Positions 53,764-63,246 are shown, counted from the first letter of the stretch. The stretch is DNA of 64,000 nt from Marinicauda algicola (GCF_017161425.1 NZ_CP071057.1:2481501-2545500); one strand, 5' to 3'. Translations and numbers: made by a program. The notes: a model not told the origin generated them from the letters alone.

Positions 53764-54402
53764 ATGACGTCGATCCGCCTTGCCTGTGCCGTCCTCGCGC
53801 TCGCGCTCTCCGCCTGCGGACCGGGTTTCGATCGCGAGGCCCTGTTCGAGGCGGCGCCCGAGGCGGTGCGCGCCGACCTGCAGGCCGCCGACCGGCATAT
53901 CCTGGTCGTGCGCCATGCGCGCAAGATCTCCGAGGACTGCAACGCACTCGACTGCGCCCTGTCGGAACGCGGGGCGGCGATGGTCGACCGCCTGGCCGAA
54001 CTGCTCGGCCCCAGGCCCGTCGGGGAGGCGATGGCCTCGAGCGCCTGCCGCACGGTCTACACCGCGCGCGCGGGCAAGGCCGACGTGGTCCAGCACCAGC
54101 CCGCCCCCGGCCTCGACACGCCGTGCGGCGGCGGGGACGCCGTCGCGCGCTCGCGGGCGGTCGCCATGCTCGCGGCCGAGGAGAGCGGATCGCGCTGGAC
54201 GCTGGTCGCCGAGCATTCCAACACGGTCTGCCTGTGGATCGCGGCCTTCGCCTCTGTCGAAGGCACGCCCTGCGCGGCTGGCGATCTCGGATCGGATGCC
54301 TATGGCGACATCTTCTGGCTCTACCGGGTCGACGGGGACTGGCAGGTCACGGTGCTGCTGGGCGCCTTCGACGTCGCCGAGGCCGAAGCCGGAGAGAGCT
54401 GA
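53764..54402 (+). CDS. Histidine phosphatase-family lipoprotein
   Basis: The 212-residue protein has a lipoprotein signal (LACAVLALALSACG) and the histidine phosphatase motif RHARK near residue 52, ALSERGAAMVDRLAELL, then WTLVAEHSNTV with the second histidine. The signature RHG is replaced by RHA, which is common among SixA/PGM-like members. It could dephosphorylate a periplasmic phosphoester. Its stop shares a base with the following phosphatase start (TGATG). Confidence 0.8.
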   Translation: MTSIRLACAVLALALSACGPGFDREALFEAAPEAVRADLQAADRHILVVRHARKISEDCNALDCALSERGAAMVDRLAELLGPRPVGEAMASSACRTVYTARAGKADVVQHQPAPGLDTPCGGGDAVARSRAVAMLAAEESGSRWTLVAEHSNTVCLWIAAFASVEGTPCAAGDLGSDAYGDIFWLYRVDGDWQVTVLLGAFDVAEAEAGES

Positions 54403-54866
54403 TGGTCCAGCGCGTTCTCTTCGTGTGCACCGGGAATATCTGCCGCTCGCCGATGGCCGAAGGCGTGGCCGAGGCGATGGCGAGGCGGCTCGGCAAGACG
54501 CGCCTGGAATTCGACTCCGCCGGGACCGGGGACTGGCATGCCGGCGAGCAGCCGGACCCCCGCGCCATCGAGATCGCGAAGGCGCGCGGCTACGACATCG
54601 CCGGCCAGCGGGCCCGCCAGGTCAATGACGAGGACTTCCGCCTGTTCCACTACATCGTGGCGATGGACAACAGCCACAAGCGCTGGCTTCTCAACGCCCG
54701 CGCCGCGCGCCAGCTGCCCGAAAAGCCGGTCTCGCTGCTCATGGACTGGTCGGTCGGCCAGGCGGGCATGGAAATTCCCGATCCCTACTATGCCGACGCG
54801 GCCGCCTTCGAACGCGCCCTCGACCTGATCGAGAAAGGCGTGGAGGGGCTCGTCCGGCGCGCCTGA
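54402..54866 (+). CDS. Low-molecular-weight protein-tyrosine-phosphatase
   Basis: The 154-residue cytoplasmic protein has the P-loop VCTGNICRSP with Cys9 and Arg15 (CX5R) and the general-acid Asp in PDPYYADAA near the C-terminus. It follows a second phosphatase gene with a one-base overlap. Function in bacteria ranges from polysaccharide synthesis control to arsenate resistance relatives, and nothing here selects between them. Confidence 0.92.
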   Translation: MVQRVLFVCTGNICRSPMAEGVAEAMARRLGKTRLEFDSAGTGDWHAGEQPDPRAIEIAKARGYDIAGQRARQVNDEDFRLFHYIVAMDNSHKRWLLNARAARQLPEKPVSLLMDWSVGQAGMEIPDPYYADAAAFERALDLIEKGVEGLVRRA

Positions 54867-54872
54867 GGCAGG

Positions 54873-54894
54873 GCGCCGGCGGCGAAGCCGGTGC
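54873..54894 (+). terminator. GC-rich hairpin after the phosphatase pair
   Basis: GCGCCGGC and GCCGGTGC pair over 8 positions with one G-T wobble around a 6-base loop, 6 bases past the phosphatase stop. There is no T-run, so it may be a Rho-assisted or processing site rather than an intrinsic terminator. Confidence 0.4.
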
Positions 54895-55092
54895 GGCAGG
54901 GGACCGGCCGGGTCTTCATGTCCCCGTCTGCGAGGCTCGCGGCCCAGGCCGCAACTGCGCAACGATCCGCCCTGCGGCCATGTCGAGTTCGCACCATGCC
55001 CGCCCTGGCCGTCGCGATCTGTTCTGCCGCCTAGGCCGACCCCCCTCCGGCGCGCTATCTCATCGCCAAGACGCAACGCACGAGACCCGCCC

Positions 55093-56901
55093 TTGGCCCC
55101 GCCGCTTCTGACCCTTCAGGACATCCATCTGACCTTCGGCGCGAGCCCGCTGCTGACCGGCGCGGAGCTGAGCGTGGAGGCGGGCGACCGGATCTGCCTC
55201 GTCGGGCGCAACGGGTCGGGCAAGTCCTCGCTGATGAAGATCGCCGCCGGGCTCGTCGAGCAGGACGGGGGCGAGCGCTTCATCCAGCCCAACGCTACCG
55301 TGCGCTATCTCGAGCAGGACCCCGACCTCACCGCCTTCGCGACCGTGATGGACTATGTCGCGAGCGGCCTCGCGCCGGGCGACGAGGACTACCGCGCGGT
55401 CTATCTGCTGGAGGCGCTCGGCCTCACCGGGGACGAGGAGCCGGCCCGGCTGTCGGGCGGGGAGGCGCGCCGGGCCGCGCTCGCCCGCGCGCTGGCGCCC
55501 GATCCCGACATCCTCATGCTGGACGAGCCGACCAACCATCTCGACCTGCCCGCCATCGAGTGGCTGGAAGACGAGCTGAAATCGCGCAAGGGCGCGCTGG
55601 TCCTGATCAGCCACGACCGGCGCTTCCTGGAAAACCTCACCCGTGCGGTGGTCTGGCTCGACCGGGGCGTGACGCGCCGTCTCGACAGGGGCTTTGCCCA
55701 TTTCGAGGACTGGCGCGACGAGGTCTTCGCCGAGGAGGAGCGCGAGCAGCACAAGCTCGACCGCCAGATCGCGCGCGAGGAAGACTGGATGCGCTATGGC
55801 GTCACCGCCCGGCGCAAGCGCAATCAGCGCCGCCTGGCCGATTTCAAGGCGCTCAAGGAGAAGCGCCGCACCCATCGCGGCCCGCAGGGCCAGGTGAGCC
55901 TGGAGGTCAGCGATGCCGACACCTCCGGCAAGCGCGTGATCGAGGCGAAGGGGCTCACCAAGCGCTTCGGAGACCGCAAGATCGTCGAGGACTTCTCCAT
56001 CCGCATCGCGCGCGGCGACCGGGTGGCGATCGTCGGACCCAACGGGGCGGGCAAGACGACGCTGATCAATCTGATGACCGGCGCGCTGCAGCCCGATTCC
56101 GGCAGCGTCAAGCTCGGCACCAATCTGGAGATCGCCACGCTCGACCAGCGCCGCGCGGCCCTCAAGCCGGGGTGGACGCTGTCCGAAGCCCTCACCCAGG
56201 GCGGCGGAGACCAGGTCGAGGTCGCCGGCAAGACCCGGCACGTCATGGCCTACATGAAGGACTTCCTGTTCAAGCCCGAACAGGCCCGTACGCCCATCGA
56301 GGTGCTGTCCGGCGGGGAGCGCGCGAGGCTCATGCTGGCGCGCGCGCTGGCCCTGCCGTCCAACCTGCTGATCCTGGACGAGCCGACCAACGATCTCGAC
56401 CTGGAAACCCTCGACCTCCTGCAGGACATGATCGCGGACTATGCCGGCACGGTGATCCTGGTCAGCCACGACCGCGACTTCATCGACCGCACCGCGACGT
56501 CCACGATCATGTTCGAGGGCGCAGGACGCTGGCAGGAGTATGCGGGGGGCTATTCCGACATGCTCGCCCAGCGCGGGGAAGGCGTCAGGGCGCGCAAGGC
56601 CGAAGCCGCCCGGCAGCCCGCCGTCAGGCCCGCCGCGGCGAAGCCCGCTCCGGCGAAGGGAAAGGCCAAGCTCTCCTTCAAGGACAAGTACGCCCTCGAC
56701 ACGCTTCCCGGGGAGATCGAGGCGCTCGATCTGAAGATCAAGGCGCTCGAGGAGGAGATGGCCGACCCGAAACTCTTCTCCAGGGACCCCGCACGCTTCG
56801 ACGCGGCCAGCCGCGAGCACGCGAAGGCGCTCCAGGAAAAGGAGGCCAAGGAGGAGCGCTGGCTGGAACTGGAGATGCTGCGCGAGGAGGTGGAGGGCTA
56901 G
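55093..56901 (+). CDS. uup: ABC-F family ATPase, Uup type
   Basis: ABC-F proteins act on ribosomes; Uup is also linked to DNA-related phenotypes. The 602-residue protein has two ABC domains: Walker A GRNGSGKS, signature LSGGEARR and DEPTNHLDL in the first; GPNGAGKT, LSGGERAR and DEPTNDLDL in the second, with no membrane helix. The linker contains the arm (MRYGVTARRKRNQRRLADFKAL). A C-terminal Pro/Ala linker and coiled coil match Uup. The start is TTG at 55093. Confidence 0.92.
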   Translation: MAPPLLTLQDIHLTFGASPLLTGAELSVEAGDRICLVGRNGSGKSSLMKIAAGLVEQDGGERFIQPNATVRYLEQDPDLTAFATVMDYVASGLAPGDEDYRAVYLLEALGLTGDEEPARLSGGEARRAALARALAPDPDILMLDEPTNHLDLPAIEWLEDELKSRKGALVLISHDRRFLENLTRAVVWLDRGVTRRLDRGFAHFEDWRDEVFAEEEREQHKLDRQIAREEDWMRYGVTARRKRNQRRLADFKALKEKRRTHRGPQGQVSLEVSDADTSGKRVIEAKGLTKRFGDRKIVEDFSIRIARGDRVAIVGPNGAGKTTLINLMTGALQPDSGSVKLGTNLEIATLDQRRAALKPGWTLSEALTQGGGDQVEVAGKTRHVMAYMKDFLFKPEQARTPIEVLSGGERARLMLARALALPSNLLILDEPTNDLDLETLDLLQDMIADYAGTVILVSHDRDFIDRTATSTIMFEGAGRWQEYAGGYSDMLAQRGEGVRARKAEAARQPAVRPAAAKPAPAKGKAKLSFKDKYALDTLPGEIEALDLKIKALEEEMADPKLFSRDPARFDAASREHAKALQEKEAKEERWLELEMLREEVEG

Positions 56902-56904
56902 ACC

Positions 56905-57900
56905 CTACTGCCCCGCCATTTCCGCCCGCACCCGCACCGCCGTTTCGGGAAAATCGGTGAACACGCCGTCCACGCCGAGCCCATAGAGCGCGCGCAGCTC
57001 GTCCTCCACGGTTTCGCCCGTCAGCGGCTCGCGATCGTCGCGAACCGTCCAGGTGTGGACCTCGAGCCCGAGCGCGTGGGCGGCCTCGAGATAGCCCGTG
57101 GACGAACCGTCCGGGTTCATGAGCACGCCCTTGTAGGGCCCGACCGCGTCGGCGAACCGGGCGATCTCCTCGAGGCTCAGCCCGCTCGCATCCGCGCCGG
57201 GCTCGCCGGAATAGAGCATGGCCAGGCGCACCTCGCTCGCTTCGTTCAGCCGCATCAGGAAGGGGGCGTCGAAGCTCTGCACCACGACGGGGGCGTCGGC
57301 CCGGTCGAGCCCCCTTGCCTCCAGCGCGGCGAGCAGGGCGGGCAGCGGATCGAGGCCGAGCGCGGTGTATTCCGCAGGCAGCTTGACCTCCGGCTCGATG
57401 GCGATCGTGCAGCCGCATTCGGCCTGCTCGGCCGACACGAAGTCGAGGAAATCGCCGAAGGTCAGGACCGGGCTGATGCCGTCGTGCGCGTCGCTGCGGT
57501 CCTCCATGACCTGGCGGGTCCTCAGGGTCTGCAATTCGGCGGCGGTGAAGTCGGCGACCCACCAGTCCTCGCGCCCGAAGCGCTCCACGCTCCGGCCGGC
57601 GAATTCGGGCCGGTCGGCGATGTCGGTGGAGGTGGAGAGGTAGGGATCGTGGCGCACGATCAGCACGCCGTCGGCGGACATCTGCAGATCCGGCTCGAGC
57701 ACGTCCGCACCCTGCCGGAGCGCGAGTTCGAAGGCCGGCAGGGAGTGTTCCGGCCTCAGCCCGCTGGCACCGCGGTGGGCGATCACGAGCGGCGCCTCGC
57801 CGTCCAGGGTGTTCCAGCCGGCCTCGGCCGGGCCACCCGTTTGCGGCGCGCCGCACGCGGCAAGCCCCGCCATCGCCAGAACCGTCAGTGTCGCGCGCAT
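56905..57900 (-). CDS. Glycerophosphodiester phosphodiesterase lipoprotein (GlpQ type)
   Basis: The 331-residue protein has a lipobox LAACG and the GDPD signature IAHRGASGLRPEHSLPAFELALRQGADVLEPDLQMSADGVLIVRHDPYLSTSTD with catalytic His-Arg, followed by a large insert resembling periplasmic GlpQ. It would hydrolyse glycerophosphodiesters in the periplasm. It is only distantly similar to the GDPD at 10044-11003, with a different insert, so it is not a recent duplicate. It lies three bases from the ABC-F stop on the opposite strand. Confidence 0.88.
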   Translation of the reverse strand: MRATLTVLAMAGLAACGAPQTGGPAEAGWNTLDGEAPLVIAHRGASGLRPEHSLPAFELALRQGADVLEPDLQMSADGVLIVRHDPYLSTSTDIADRPEFAGRSVERFGREDWWVADFTAAELQTLRTRQVMEDRSDAHDGISPVLTFGDFLDFVSAEQAECGCTIAIEPEVKLPAEYTALGLDPLPALLAALEARGLDRADAPVVVQSFDAPFLMRLNEASEVRLAMLYSGEPGADASGLSLEEIARFADAVGPYKGVLMNPDGSSTGYLEAAHALGLEVHTWTVRDDREPLTGETVEDELRALYGLGVDGVFTDFPETAVRVRAEMAGQ

Positions 57901-57966
57901 CGTTTCGCCCTTCCCTTTCGTTGAGCCGGAAGCCTAGTGTGAGCCGATAGCGCGGAGGAATGACAA

Positions 57967-58548
57967 TTGAGCGACAGGACGCCCTTCGAGACGCTGGCCG
58001 ACGCGGCGGAGCGCTACGGCGAGCTCAGCCTGGAGAACTATGCGCGCATCCGCTCGCTCGCGGAGCGGATCTCGGCAGGGTTCTGCGGTTATCTGAGGGG
58101 TAATTCGCCACACCGGTGCTGCTATCTGGTGCCGCCCGAGGGCAACTGGGCGCCGGCCGATTTCCGCTCCGGCGCCTTCTCGGTCTCCGGCATGCGGTTC
58201 CTCCCCCTCGGACCGATCCAGTTCGGCCTCGCGGTGCGCGTCAGCCGGACCGGGGACTGGATGCGCCTCGTGCTCACGGCGGCGAAGAACGGCGAGGCGA
58301 TGGACGTCCATGTCGCGCAGGGCGAGACCTACACCTTCTCCATGCCGCTCGACGACGCGGAGATGACGGCCTTCTTCGCCCATCTCCACAGCCATCTCGT
58401 GGACTTCTTCGAGGACCAGTCGCGCCATTACGAGCACGGCGAGTATGGCGGTGGCGGCGGGATCGGATTCGATTTCATGGAGGCCGGCGCCGAGCGCGAT
58501 TCCGCGCCCGATACCGACGAGATGCCGCCGCGGGCCAAGGGCGGCTAG
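57967..58548 (+). CDS. Protein of unknown function
   Basis: The 193-residue soluble protein begins MSDRTPFETLADAAERYGELSLENYARIRSLAERISAGFCGYLRGNSPHRCCYLVPPEGNW, with a Cys-Cys pair and a Gly-rich C-terminal loop (YGGGGGIGF). No domain is recognised. The start is TTG at 57967 behind GGAGGA; the ATG at 57960 is in another frame. It diverges from the GDPD gene and converges with a small membrane-protein gene, overlapping its end by 4 bases. Confidence 0.6.
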   Translation: MSDRTPFETLADAAERYGELSLENYARIRSLAERISAGFCGYLRGNSPHRCCYLVPPEGNWAPADFRSGAFSVSGMRFLPLGPIQFGLAVRVSRTGDWMRLVLTAAKNGEAMDVHVAQGETYTFSMPLDDAEMTAFFAHLHSHLVDFFEDQSRHYEHGEYGGGGGIGFDFMEAGAERDSAPDTDEMPPRAKGG

Positions 58549-58778
58549 ATCAGGGAGAAGACGAGGTCGCGCACCTCCTCGAAGCTCCACAGGCCGGCCG
58601 CCGCACCGGCGAGTCCGATCGCGAGAACGGTGAACTTGCGCCGGCGCGCCCAGCCGAGCGCGATGCCGATGCCCCGGAAGGTGGCCGTGAGGCCGACCAG
58701 GCGCACGGGCAGGCCGAGCGCGAGGCTCGCGGCGAGCGCGAGGATGACGATCTGGGCGGACTCCGGCAGTGCGCTCAT
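58545..58778 (-). CDS. Small membrane protein, copy A of a tandem pair
   Basis: The 77-residue protein has two hydrophobic stretches (VILALAASLALGLPVRLVG and KFTVLAIGLAGAAAGLWSF) joined by a basic segment (GWARRRK). It is clearly related to the next gene: both share QIV, LALAASLA-GLPVR, and a C-terminal W-S-E-VRDL. Function is unknown. It has a good ribosome site (GGAGG). Confidence 0.7.
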   Translation of the reverse strand: MSALPESAQIVILALAASLALGLPVRLVGLTATFRGIGIALGWARRRKFTVLAIGLAGAAAGLWSFEEVRDLVFSLI

Positions 58779-58840
58779 GGGCGATCCTCCACAGCGGGCC
58801 GGCGATCATAGCATGTCCGAGGCCCGGTGCGCAGGGATTC

Positions 58841-59077
58841 CTAGAGGAGGATGCCCGTGGCGAGATCGCGCACGCGCTCCAGCGACCAGGCGCCGCCGAG
58901 GCCGCCGGCGAGGGCCAGCGCACCGAGCGCGAGGCGGCGATGGCGCACGAAACGGGAAAGACCGATGAGGAGATTGACCGTGGTGCCGGCGCCCAGCACG
59001 CGGACCGGAAGCCCGACGGCGAGGCTCGCGGCGAGCGCGAGGGCGACGATCTGAAGTTCGGGGGTGAGGCCAGTCAT
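58841..59077 (-). CDS. Small membrane protein, copy B of a tandem pair
   Basis: The 78-residue protein has the same two-helix layout as its neighbour (IVALALAASLAVGLPVRVLG and LALGALALAGGLGGAWSLERVRDL). The pair lies head to tail with a 62-base gap and is likely the product of a local duplication. The predicted topology places the basic loop in the cytoplasm. It is preceded by GGGAG. No family is recognised. Confidence 0.7.
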   Translation of the reverse strand: MTGLTPELQIVALALAASLAVGLPVRVLGAGTTVNLLIGLSRFVRHRRLALGALALAGGLGGAWSLERVRDLATGILL

Positions 59078-59175
59078 GATGAAGTCTCCCAGCTCATTGC
59101 GAACGGGAGCGATCCAATCATGCCGCGCCTGAGGCTTTCCTGACCGCGCCGGTCATCCTGCGTTCATCGCCCGGC

Positions 59176-59394
59176 TCAGTACGGGCCCGTCGGATCGATC
59201 GGATCGTCGACCGGACCGGGTCCGCCGGGCTCGGCCGGATTGCAGTACGGCCAGCTCGCGCTGTTCGGCCCCTGGCCGGGGCAGGTGGTCTCGCCTTCGG
59301 GAATGTTGATGCAGCCGGCGAGCGCGAGCGCCCCCGCCAGGACGAGTGCGTGCGCGCCGGCGCGGCGCACGCTGTCTGACAGCGATCGGACCAT
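59176..59394 (-). CDS. Small lipoprotein
   Basis: The 72-residue product has a signal with lipobox LALAGC and a Pro/Asp-rich short mature part (GPNSASWPYCNPAEPGGPGPVDDPIDPTGPY), so it is a lipid-anchored tail without a folded domain. The ATG at 59394 follows AAGGAGG. Such short proteins are common around envelope genes and their roles are rarely known. Confidence 0.65.
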   Translation of the reverse strand: MVRSLSDSVRRAGAHALVLAGALALAGCINIPEGETTCPGQGPNSASWPYCNPAEPGGPGPVDDPIDPTGPY

Positions 59395-59565
59395 GACCCC
59401 TCCTTGCCCTCGTAGCGCGCACTCTTTCCCCAATGATGGCGTGGGGCAAGCGCACGGGCTGCTCAAAGGCGAAAATAAGGTTCACGCGGCCTTAACCGCG
59501 CCCTGATGTTGTTGGAGAAGCACACCCCGGCCTCCAGGGCCGGCCGGAGACCGTCAGGCGCACCC

Positions 59566-61491
59566 ATGGCCCGAAAACCCGTCCGCCGCAGACCCGCCGA
59601 GCCGAAGGCGCGCTTCCCGTGGCTGCGCGCGTGCGCGAGCCTTGCCGTGATCGGTGCGCTGGGCCTCGCCTGGCTGGTCGTCGCGCTGGCGCGCGACCTT
59701 CCTGACGTCTCCGAACTCGCGCCGGCCGAGCGCTCCGGGGCGGTGACCCTGCTCGACCGCGAGGGGCGCACGATCACCCGGCGCGGCGAGGGCGCGGGCG
59801 AGGCGATCACCGCCGACCACCTGCCCGAGCGCCTCGTCGAGGCGGTGCTGGCGGTCGAGGACCGGCGCTTCTATTCCCATTTCGGCATCGACCTGATCGG
59901 CACCGGCCGGGCCTTGCTGGCGAACCTGCGGGCGGGCCGGGTGGTCCAGGGCGGTTCCACCATCACCCAGCAGCTCGCCAAGAACCTCTTCCTGTCCCCG
60001 GAGCGCACCTACAAGCGCAAGGCCCAGGAGATGCTCCTGGCCCTGATGCTCGAGCATCGCTATTCGAAGGAGGAGATCCTCGCCCTCTATCTCAACCGGG
60101 TCTATTTCGGCGCCGGCGCCTGGGGCGCGGACGCCGCAGCGCGGCGCTATTTCGGCACCTCGGTGCACGAGCTCGAGATCGGCGAGGCGGCCCTCCTGGC
60201 CGGGCTGCTCAAGGCGCCCTCGCGCTATTCGCCGGCGAGCGACGCGCGCCGTGCGGCGGTCCGCGCGACCGTCGTGCTCGACCTGATGCACGCGACCGGC
60301 GCGATCACGCAGGAGGAGCGAATCGCCGCGGCCCGCGTGCCGATCCGCGTCTCGCGCGGTTCTTCCAGCCCCGGCGCGGGCTGGTTCGCCGACTGGGCGC
60401 TCGCCGAGGCGCGCGAACTCGTGCCGGGAGAGACCGGCGACCTCGTCGTGCACACCACGCTCGATGTCGACGCCCAGCGCGCCGGGGAACTCGCCCTGAC
60501 CACGGGTCTTGCCGATCCCGAACTCGCCCGCGGCGCCACGCAGGGCGCGCTCGTCGCGCTCGACGCGGCGGGCGGGGTGCGCGCCATGGTCGGGGGCACC
60601 GACTATGCCCGCTCGCCGTTCAACCGCGCAGTGGCCGCGCGCCGCCAGCCGGGCTCGGCCTTCAAGCCCTTCGTATACGCCGCCGCCTTCGAGGGCGGAT
60701 TCACACCGGACGACCGCTTCGACGACGCCCCGGTCGCCTACGGCAACTGGACGCCGGAGAACTACAATCAGCGCTATGAAGGCGAGATGAGCCTGGAACA
60801 GGCCTTCGCGCGCTCCTCCAACGCGGTCGCGGTCCAGCTCTCCGAGGCCACGGGCCGGGGCTGGGTGATCCGGACCGCGCAGCGGCTCGGGATAGAAAGC
60901 CCGATGGAGAATACCAGGGCCGTCGCGCTCGGCGCCTACGAGGTCACCCCGCTCGAGCTCGCCGGGGCCTATACGCCCTTCATGAATGGCGGTTTTCGGG
61001 TGCGCCCGCACGCCGTCCTGCGCATCGAGCGCCCGGACGGCAGCGTGCTCTACGAGCGCGCCGCGCCCGAGCCCGAACTCGTCCTCGCCGGGCGGGTGCG
61101 CGCCGAGATGGACCGGTTGTTCGCCGCCTCCGTCCGCGAGGGCACGAGCCGCAATGCGGCCGTGCCCGGCCGGACCGTGCGCGGCAAGACGGGGACGACC
61201 AACGACAATCGCGATGCCTGGTTCGTGGGCTGGGCGGACGGCATGATCGCGGCGGTCTGGACCGGCAATGATGACGGCTCGCCCACCGAGCGGGCCCTCG
61301 GCGGGGCGGGCCCGGCACACATCTTCGCCGGCTTCATCGCCAACGCCCCGGCCGAGCCCGCGCCGCTGACCGGGCTCCTCGCCGCGCGCCCGGCGCCCGC
61401 GCCGGCCGCGCAGTCCGGGGAGGCGTCCGTACCGGACTCCGGCGATGCGATCGGCGCTCTGCTGCAGCGCCTGGGCGCCGGGGGCGACTGA
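59566..61491 (+). CDS. Class A penicillin-binding protein (bifunctional transglycosylase/transpeptidase)
   Basis: The 641-residue protein has a membrane anchor near residues 20-45 (LAVIGALGLAWLVVALA), a transglycosylase domain with EDRRFYSHFGID, GGSTITQQLAKNLFL and RKAQEMLLALMLEHRYSKEEILALYLNRVYFG, and a transpeptidase domain with SxxK in PGSAFKP, SSNA and KTGTT. It polymerises and cross-links peptidoglycan. The ATG at 59566 starts the basic N-terminus; the ORF opens at 59506 but has no ribosome site. A CtrA-like TTCA-N7-TTAA lies at 59481-59495 upstream. Confidence 0.92.
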   Translation: MARKPVRRRPAEPKARFPWLRACASLAVIGALGLAWLVVALARDLPDVSELAPAERSGAVTLLDREGRTITRRGEGAGEAITADHLPERLVEAVLAVEDRRFYSHFGIDLIGTGRALLANLRAGRVVQGGSTITQQLAKNLFLSPERTYKRKAQEMLLALMLEHRYSKEEILALYLNRVYFGAGAWGADAAARRYFGTSVHELEIGEAALLAGLLKAPSRYSPASDARRAAVRATVVLDLMHATGAITQEERIAAARVPIRVSRGSSSPGAGWFADWALAEARELVPGETGDLVVHTTLDVDAQRAGELALTTGLADPELARGATQGALVALDAAGGVRAMVGGTDYARSPFNRAVAARRQPGSAFKPFVYAAAFEGGFTPDDRFDDAPVAYGNWTPENYNQRYEGEMSLEQAFARSSNAVAVQLSEATGRGWVIRTAQRLGIESPMENTRAVALGAYEVTPLELAGAYTPFMNGGFRVRPHAVLRIERPDGSVLYERAAPEPELVLAGRVRAEMDRLFAASVREGTSRNAAVPGRTVRGKTGTTNDNRDAWFVGWADGMIAAVWTGNDDGSPTERALGGAGPAHIFAGFIANAPAEPAPLTGLLAARPAPAPAAQSGEASVPDSGDAIGALLQRLGAGGD

Positions 61492-61638
61492 GGCCCGCCG
61501 CAGCGCGGTTGCAAAAAATTCAAGTCCTTGACCCGTGCGGGGCTCGCAAAATCGCCCGATTTGGCTTTATGGTCTCCCGCACAGAGGGTGGCGCCGTGCC
61601 GGCGCCGCCCGGCCAAAGCAGTCTATCGGGGACACCTC

Positions 61639-63246
61639 ATGAAATTCTCAGCCCTCGCCTCCTCCAGCGCGCTCGCGCTCGCCCTCGCCCTCGGCCTGTC
61701 CGCTTGCGGGGACGAGGACGCGGGAGCCGGCCGCGACCGTCCGGCGGCCACCGAGATCACGCAGGAAGAGGGCGAGGCGGGCCTTGCCGCGCTCAACCTG
61801 GAGCAGACGCCGCAGCTCAGCTGGCAGGACCGCCGCTTCGAGGACGGCGTCTTCACCTTCTCCGAACTCGCCTTCACGCCCGAAGGCGGCGGGGAGGGCT
61901 TCACGATCGAGCAGCTCGTGCTCGCCGCGCCGCGGGTGAACGAGGCCGGCACGGTCGAGTTCGACCGCCTCGAGGCGCTGGGCCTTGTGGCCGGCGAGGG
62001 CGAGGAAGAGGTGCGCGTGGCGCGCGCCTTCGTCGACTATCCCGGCCCCGGCCTCGCCGCGGCGATCGCCGACATGCTCTCCGGGCGTGCCGCGGACGAG
62101 GCCTACGAGGTGAATGTCGATGACATGACACGCTTCACCTTCGAGGGCGTCGGGGTCGAGGGCGTCGAGATGAGCGCCACCGAGGAGCTCGAATCGCTCT
62201 CGATCACCGGCTTCACCTTCGAGGCGTTCGACGGCGAGACGCTGGGCGCCATGGTGATGAGCGGCTTCTCGATGTCGGCCGAGGACGAGACCGGCGCACC
62301 GGTCCATCTCGGGCTCGGCGAGTTTCGCGTGGAGGGGCTCGACGGGGCGCTGTTCAAGTCCATGGCCGACGCCGAGGGCGACCCCCAGGCCGCCATGGAG
62401 GCCATGTCGAACTGGATGATGCCGACCAATCTCTACGACAATTTCGCCCTGCGCGATCTCGACGTGAACGCCGCCGGGGTGCGCATCGCGATGCCCGAGA
62501 TGACCTCCCAGGTCCGCGAGCGCGGACAGGAGGTGGTGATGACGAGCGCCATGCCGTCCCTGACCATCACCGGCGAGCCGGGCACGCAAGGCGGCGCCCA
62601 GATCGCGCAGGCGCTGGAGATGCTCGGCTATGAGAGCTTCGACCTCTCCATGCGCGGGGAGTCGGTCTACGATCAGGAGACCGGCCGGGTGACGACGCGC
62701 GGCGACAACTATGTCGAGCTCGAGGACGGTCTGCGCATCTCGATCACGCAGGACATCGGCGGCTTCAACGAATATCTCGAGCGCTATTCGCAGGTCATGG
62801 GCGAGCTGTTCGCGCAGGCCGAGACTGCCGGCGAACTCGGCGCGCTCGATCCGCAAATCAACGCGATGATGCTCGATCTCTACGATCCGCTGATGCTGCA
62901 CTCGATGACCGTCGCGATCGAGGACCGCTCGATCCTGCAGCGCGGCATCGATGCGGCCGCCGCCCAGCAGGGCGTGACGCCGGAGGATGTGCGCAGCCAG
63001 CTCGTCGGCCTCATCGGCATGGGCGTGATGATGGCCCCGCCCGAAGTGCCCCGGCCGCTGGTCAGCTCCCTGTCGCAGTCCCTGATGAGCTTCGTCCAGC
63101 AGGGCGGCACGCTCGTCATCTCCGCCGATCCCGAGGAGCCGGTCTCGCTCGGCGCGGTGATCGACGCCGCCCAGGCCGGCAATTTCGATCCCGGCCAGAT
63201 CGGCCTCACCGTGGCCCACGAGGGCGGCGAAGCCGGCGGGGAGTGA
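61639..63246 (+). CDS. Large acidic lipoprotein of unknown function
   Basis: The 535-residue protein has a lipobox LSACG followed by a Gly/Asp-rich linker and long Glu-rich, Met-rich segments such as TIEQLVLAAPRVNEAGTVEFDRLEAL and MEAMSNWMMPTNLYDNFALRDLDVNAAG. It reads like repeated strand-turn units and could be a periplasmic or surface-exposed beta-helix. I do not recognise it. The ATG at 61639 begins the signal; an upstream frame is rejected. It lies 147 bases downstream of the PBP. Confidence 0.7.
   Translation: MKFSALASSSALALALALGLSACGDEDAGAGRDRPAATEITQEEGEAGLAALNLEQTPQLSWQDRRFEDGVFTFSELAFTPEGGGEGFTIEQLVLAAPRVNEAGTVEFDRLEALGLVAGEGEEEVRVARAFVDYPGPGLAAAIADMLSGRAADEAYEVNVDDMTRFTFEGVGVEGVEMSATEELESLSITGFTFEAFDGETLGAMVMSGFSMSAEDETGAPVHLGLGEFRVEGLDGALFKSMADAEGDPQAAMEAMSNWMMPTNLYDNFALRDLDVNAAGVRIAMPEMTSQVRERGQEVVMTSAMPSLTITGEPGTQGGAQIAQALEMLGYESFDLSMRGESVYDQETGRVTTRGDNYVELEDGLRISITQDIGGFNEYLERYSQVMGELFAQAETAGELGALDPQINAMMLDLYDPLMLHSMTVAIEDRSILQRGIDAAAAQQGVTPEDVRSQLVGLIGMGVMMAPPEVPRPLVSSLSQSLMSFVQQGGTLVISADPEEPVSLGAVIDAAQAGNFDPGQIGLTVAHEGGEAGGE

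Noticed and set aside
59554-61320. A 588-residue antisense frame opposite the PBP
   Set aside because: Same GC-rich shadow effect; the sense strand encodes clear PBP motifs.
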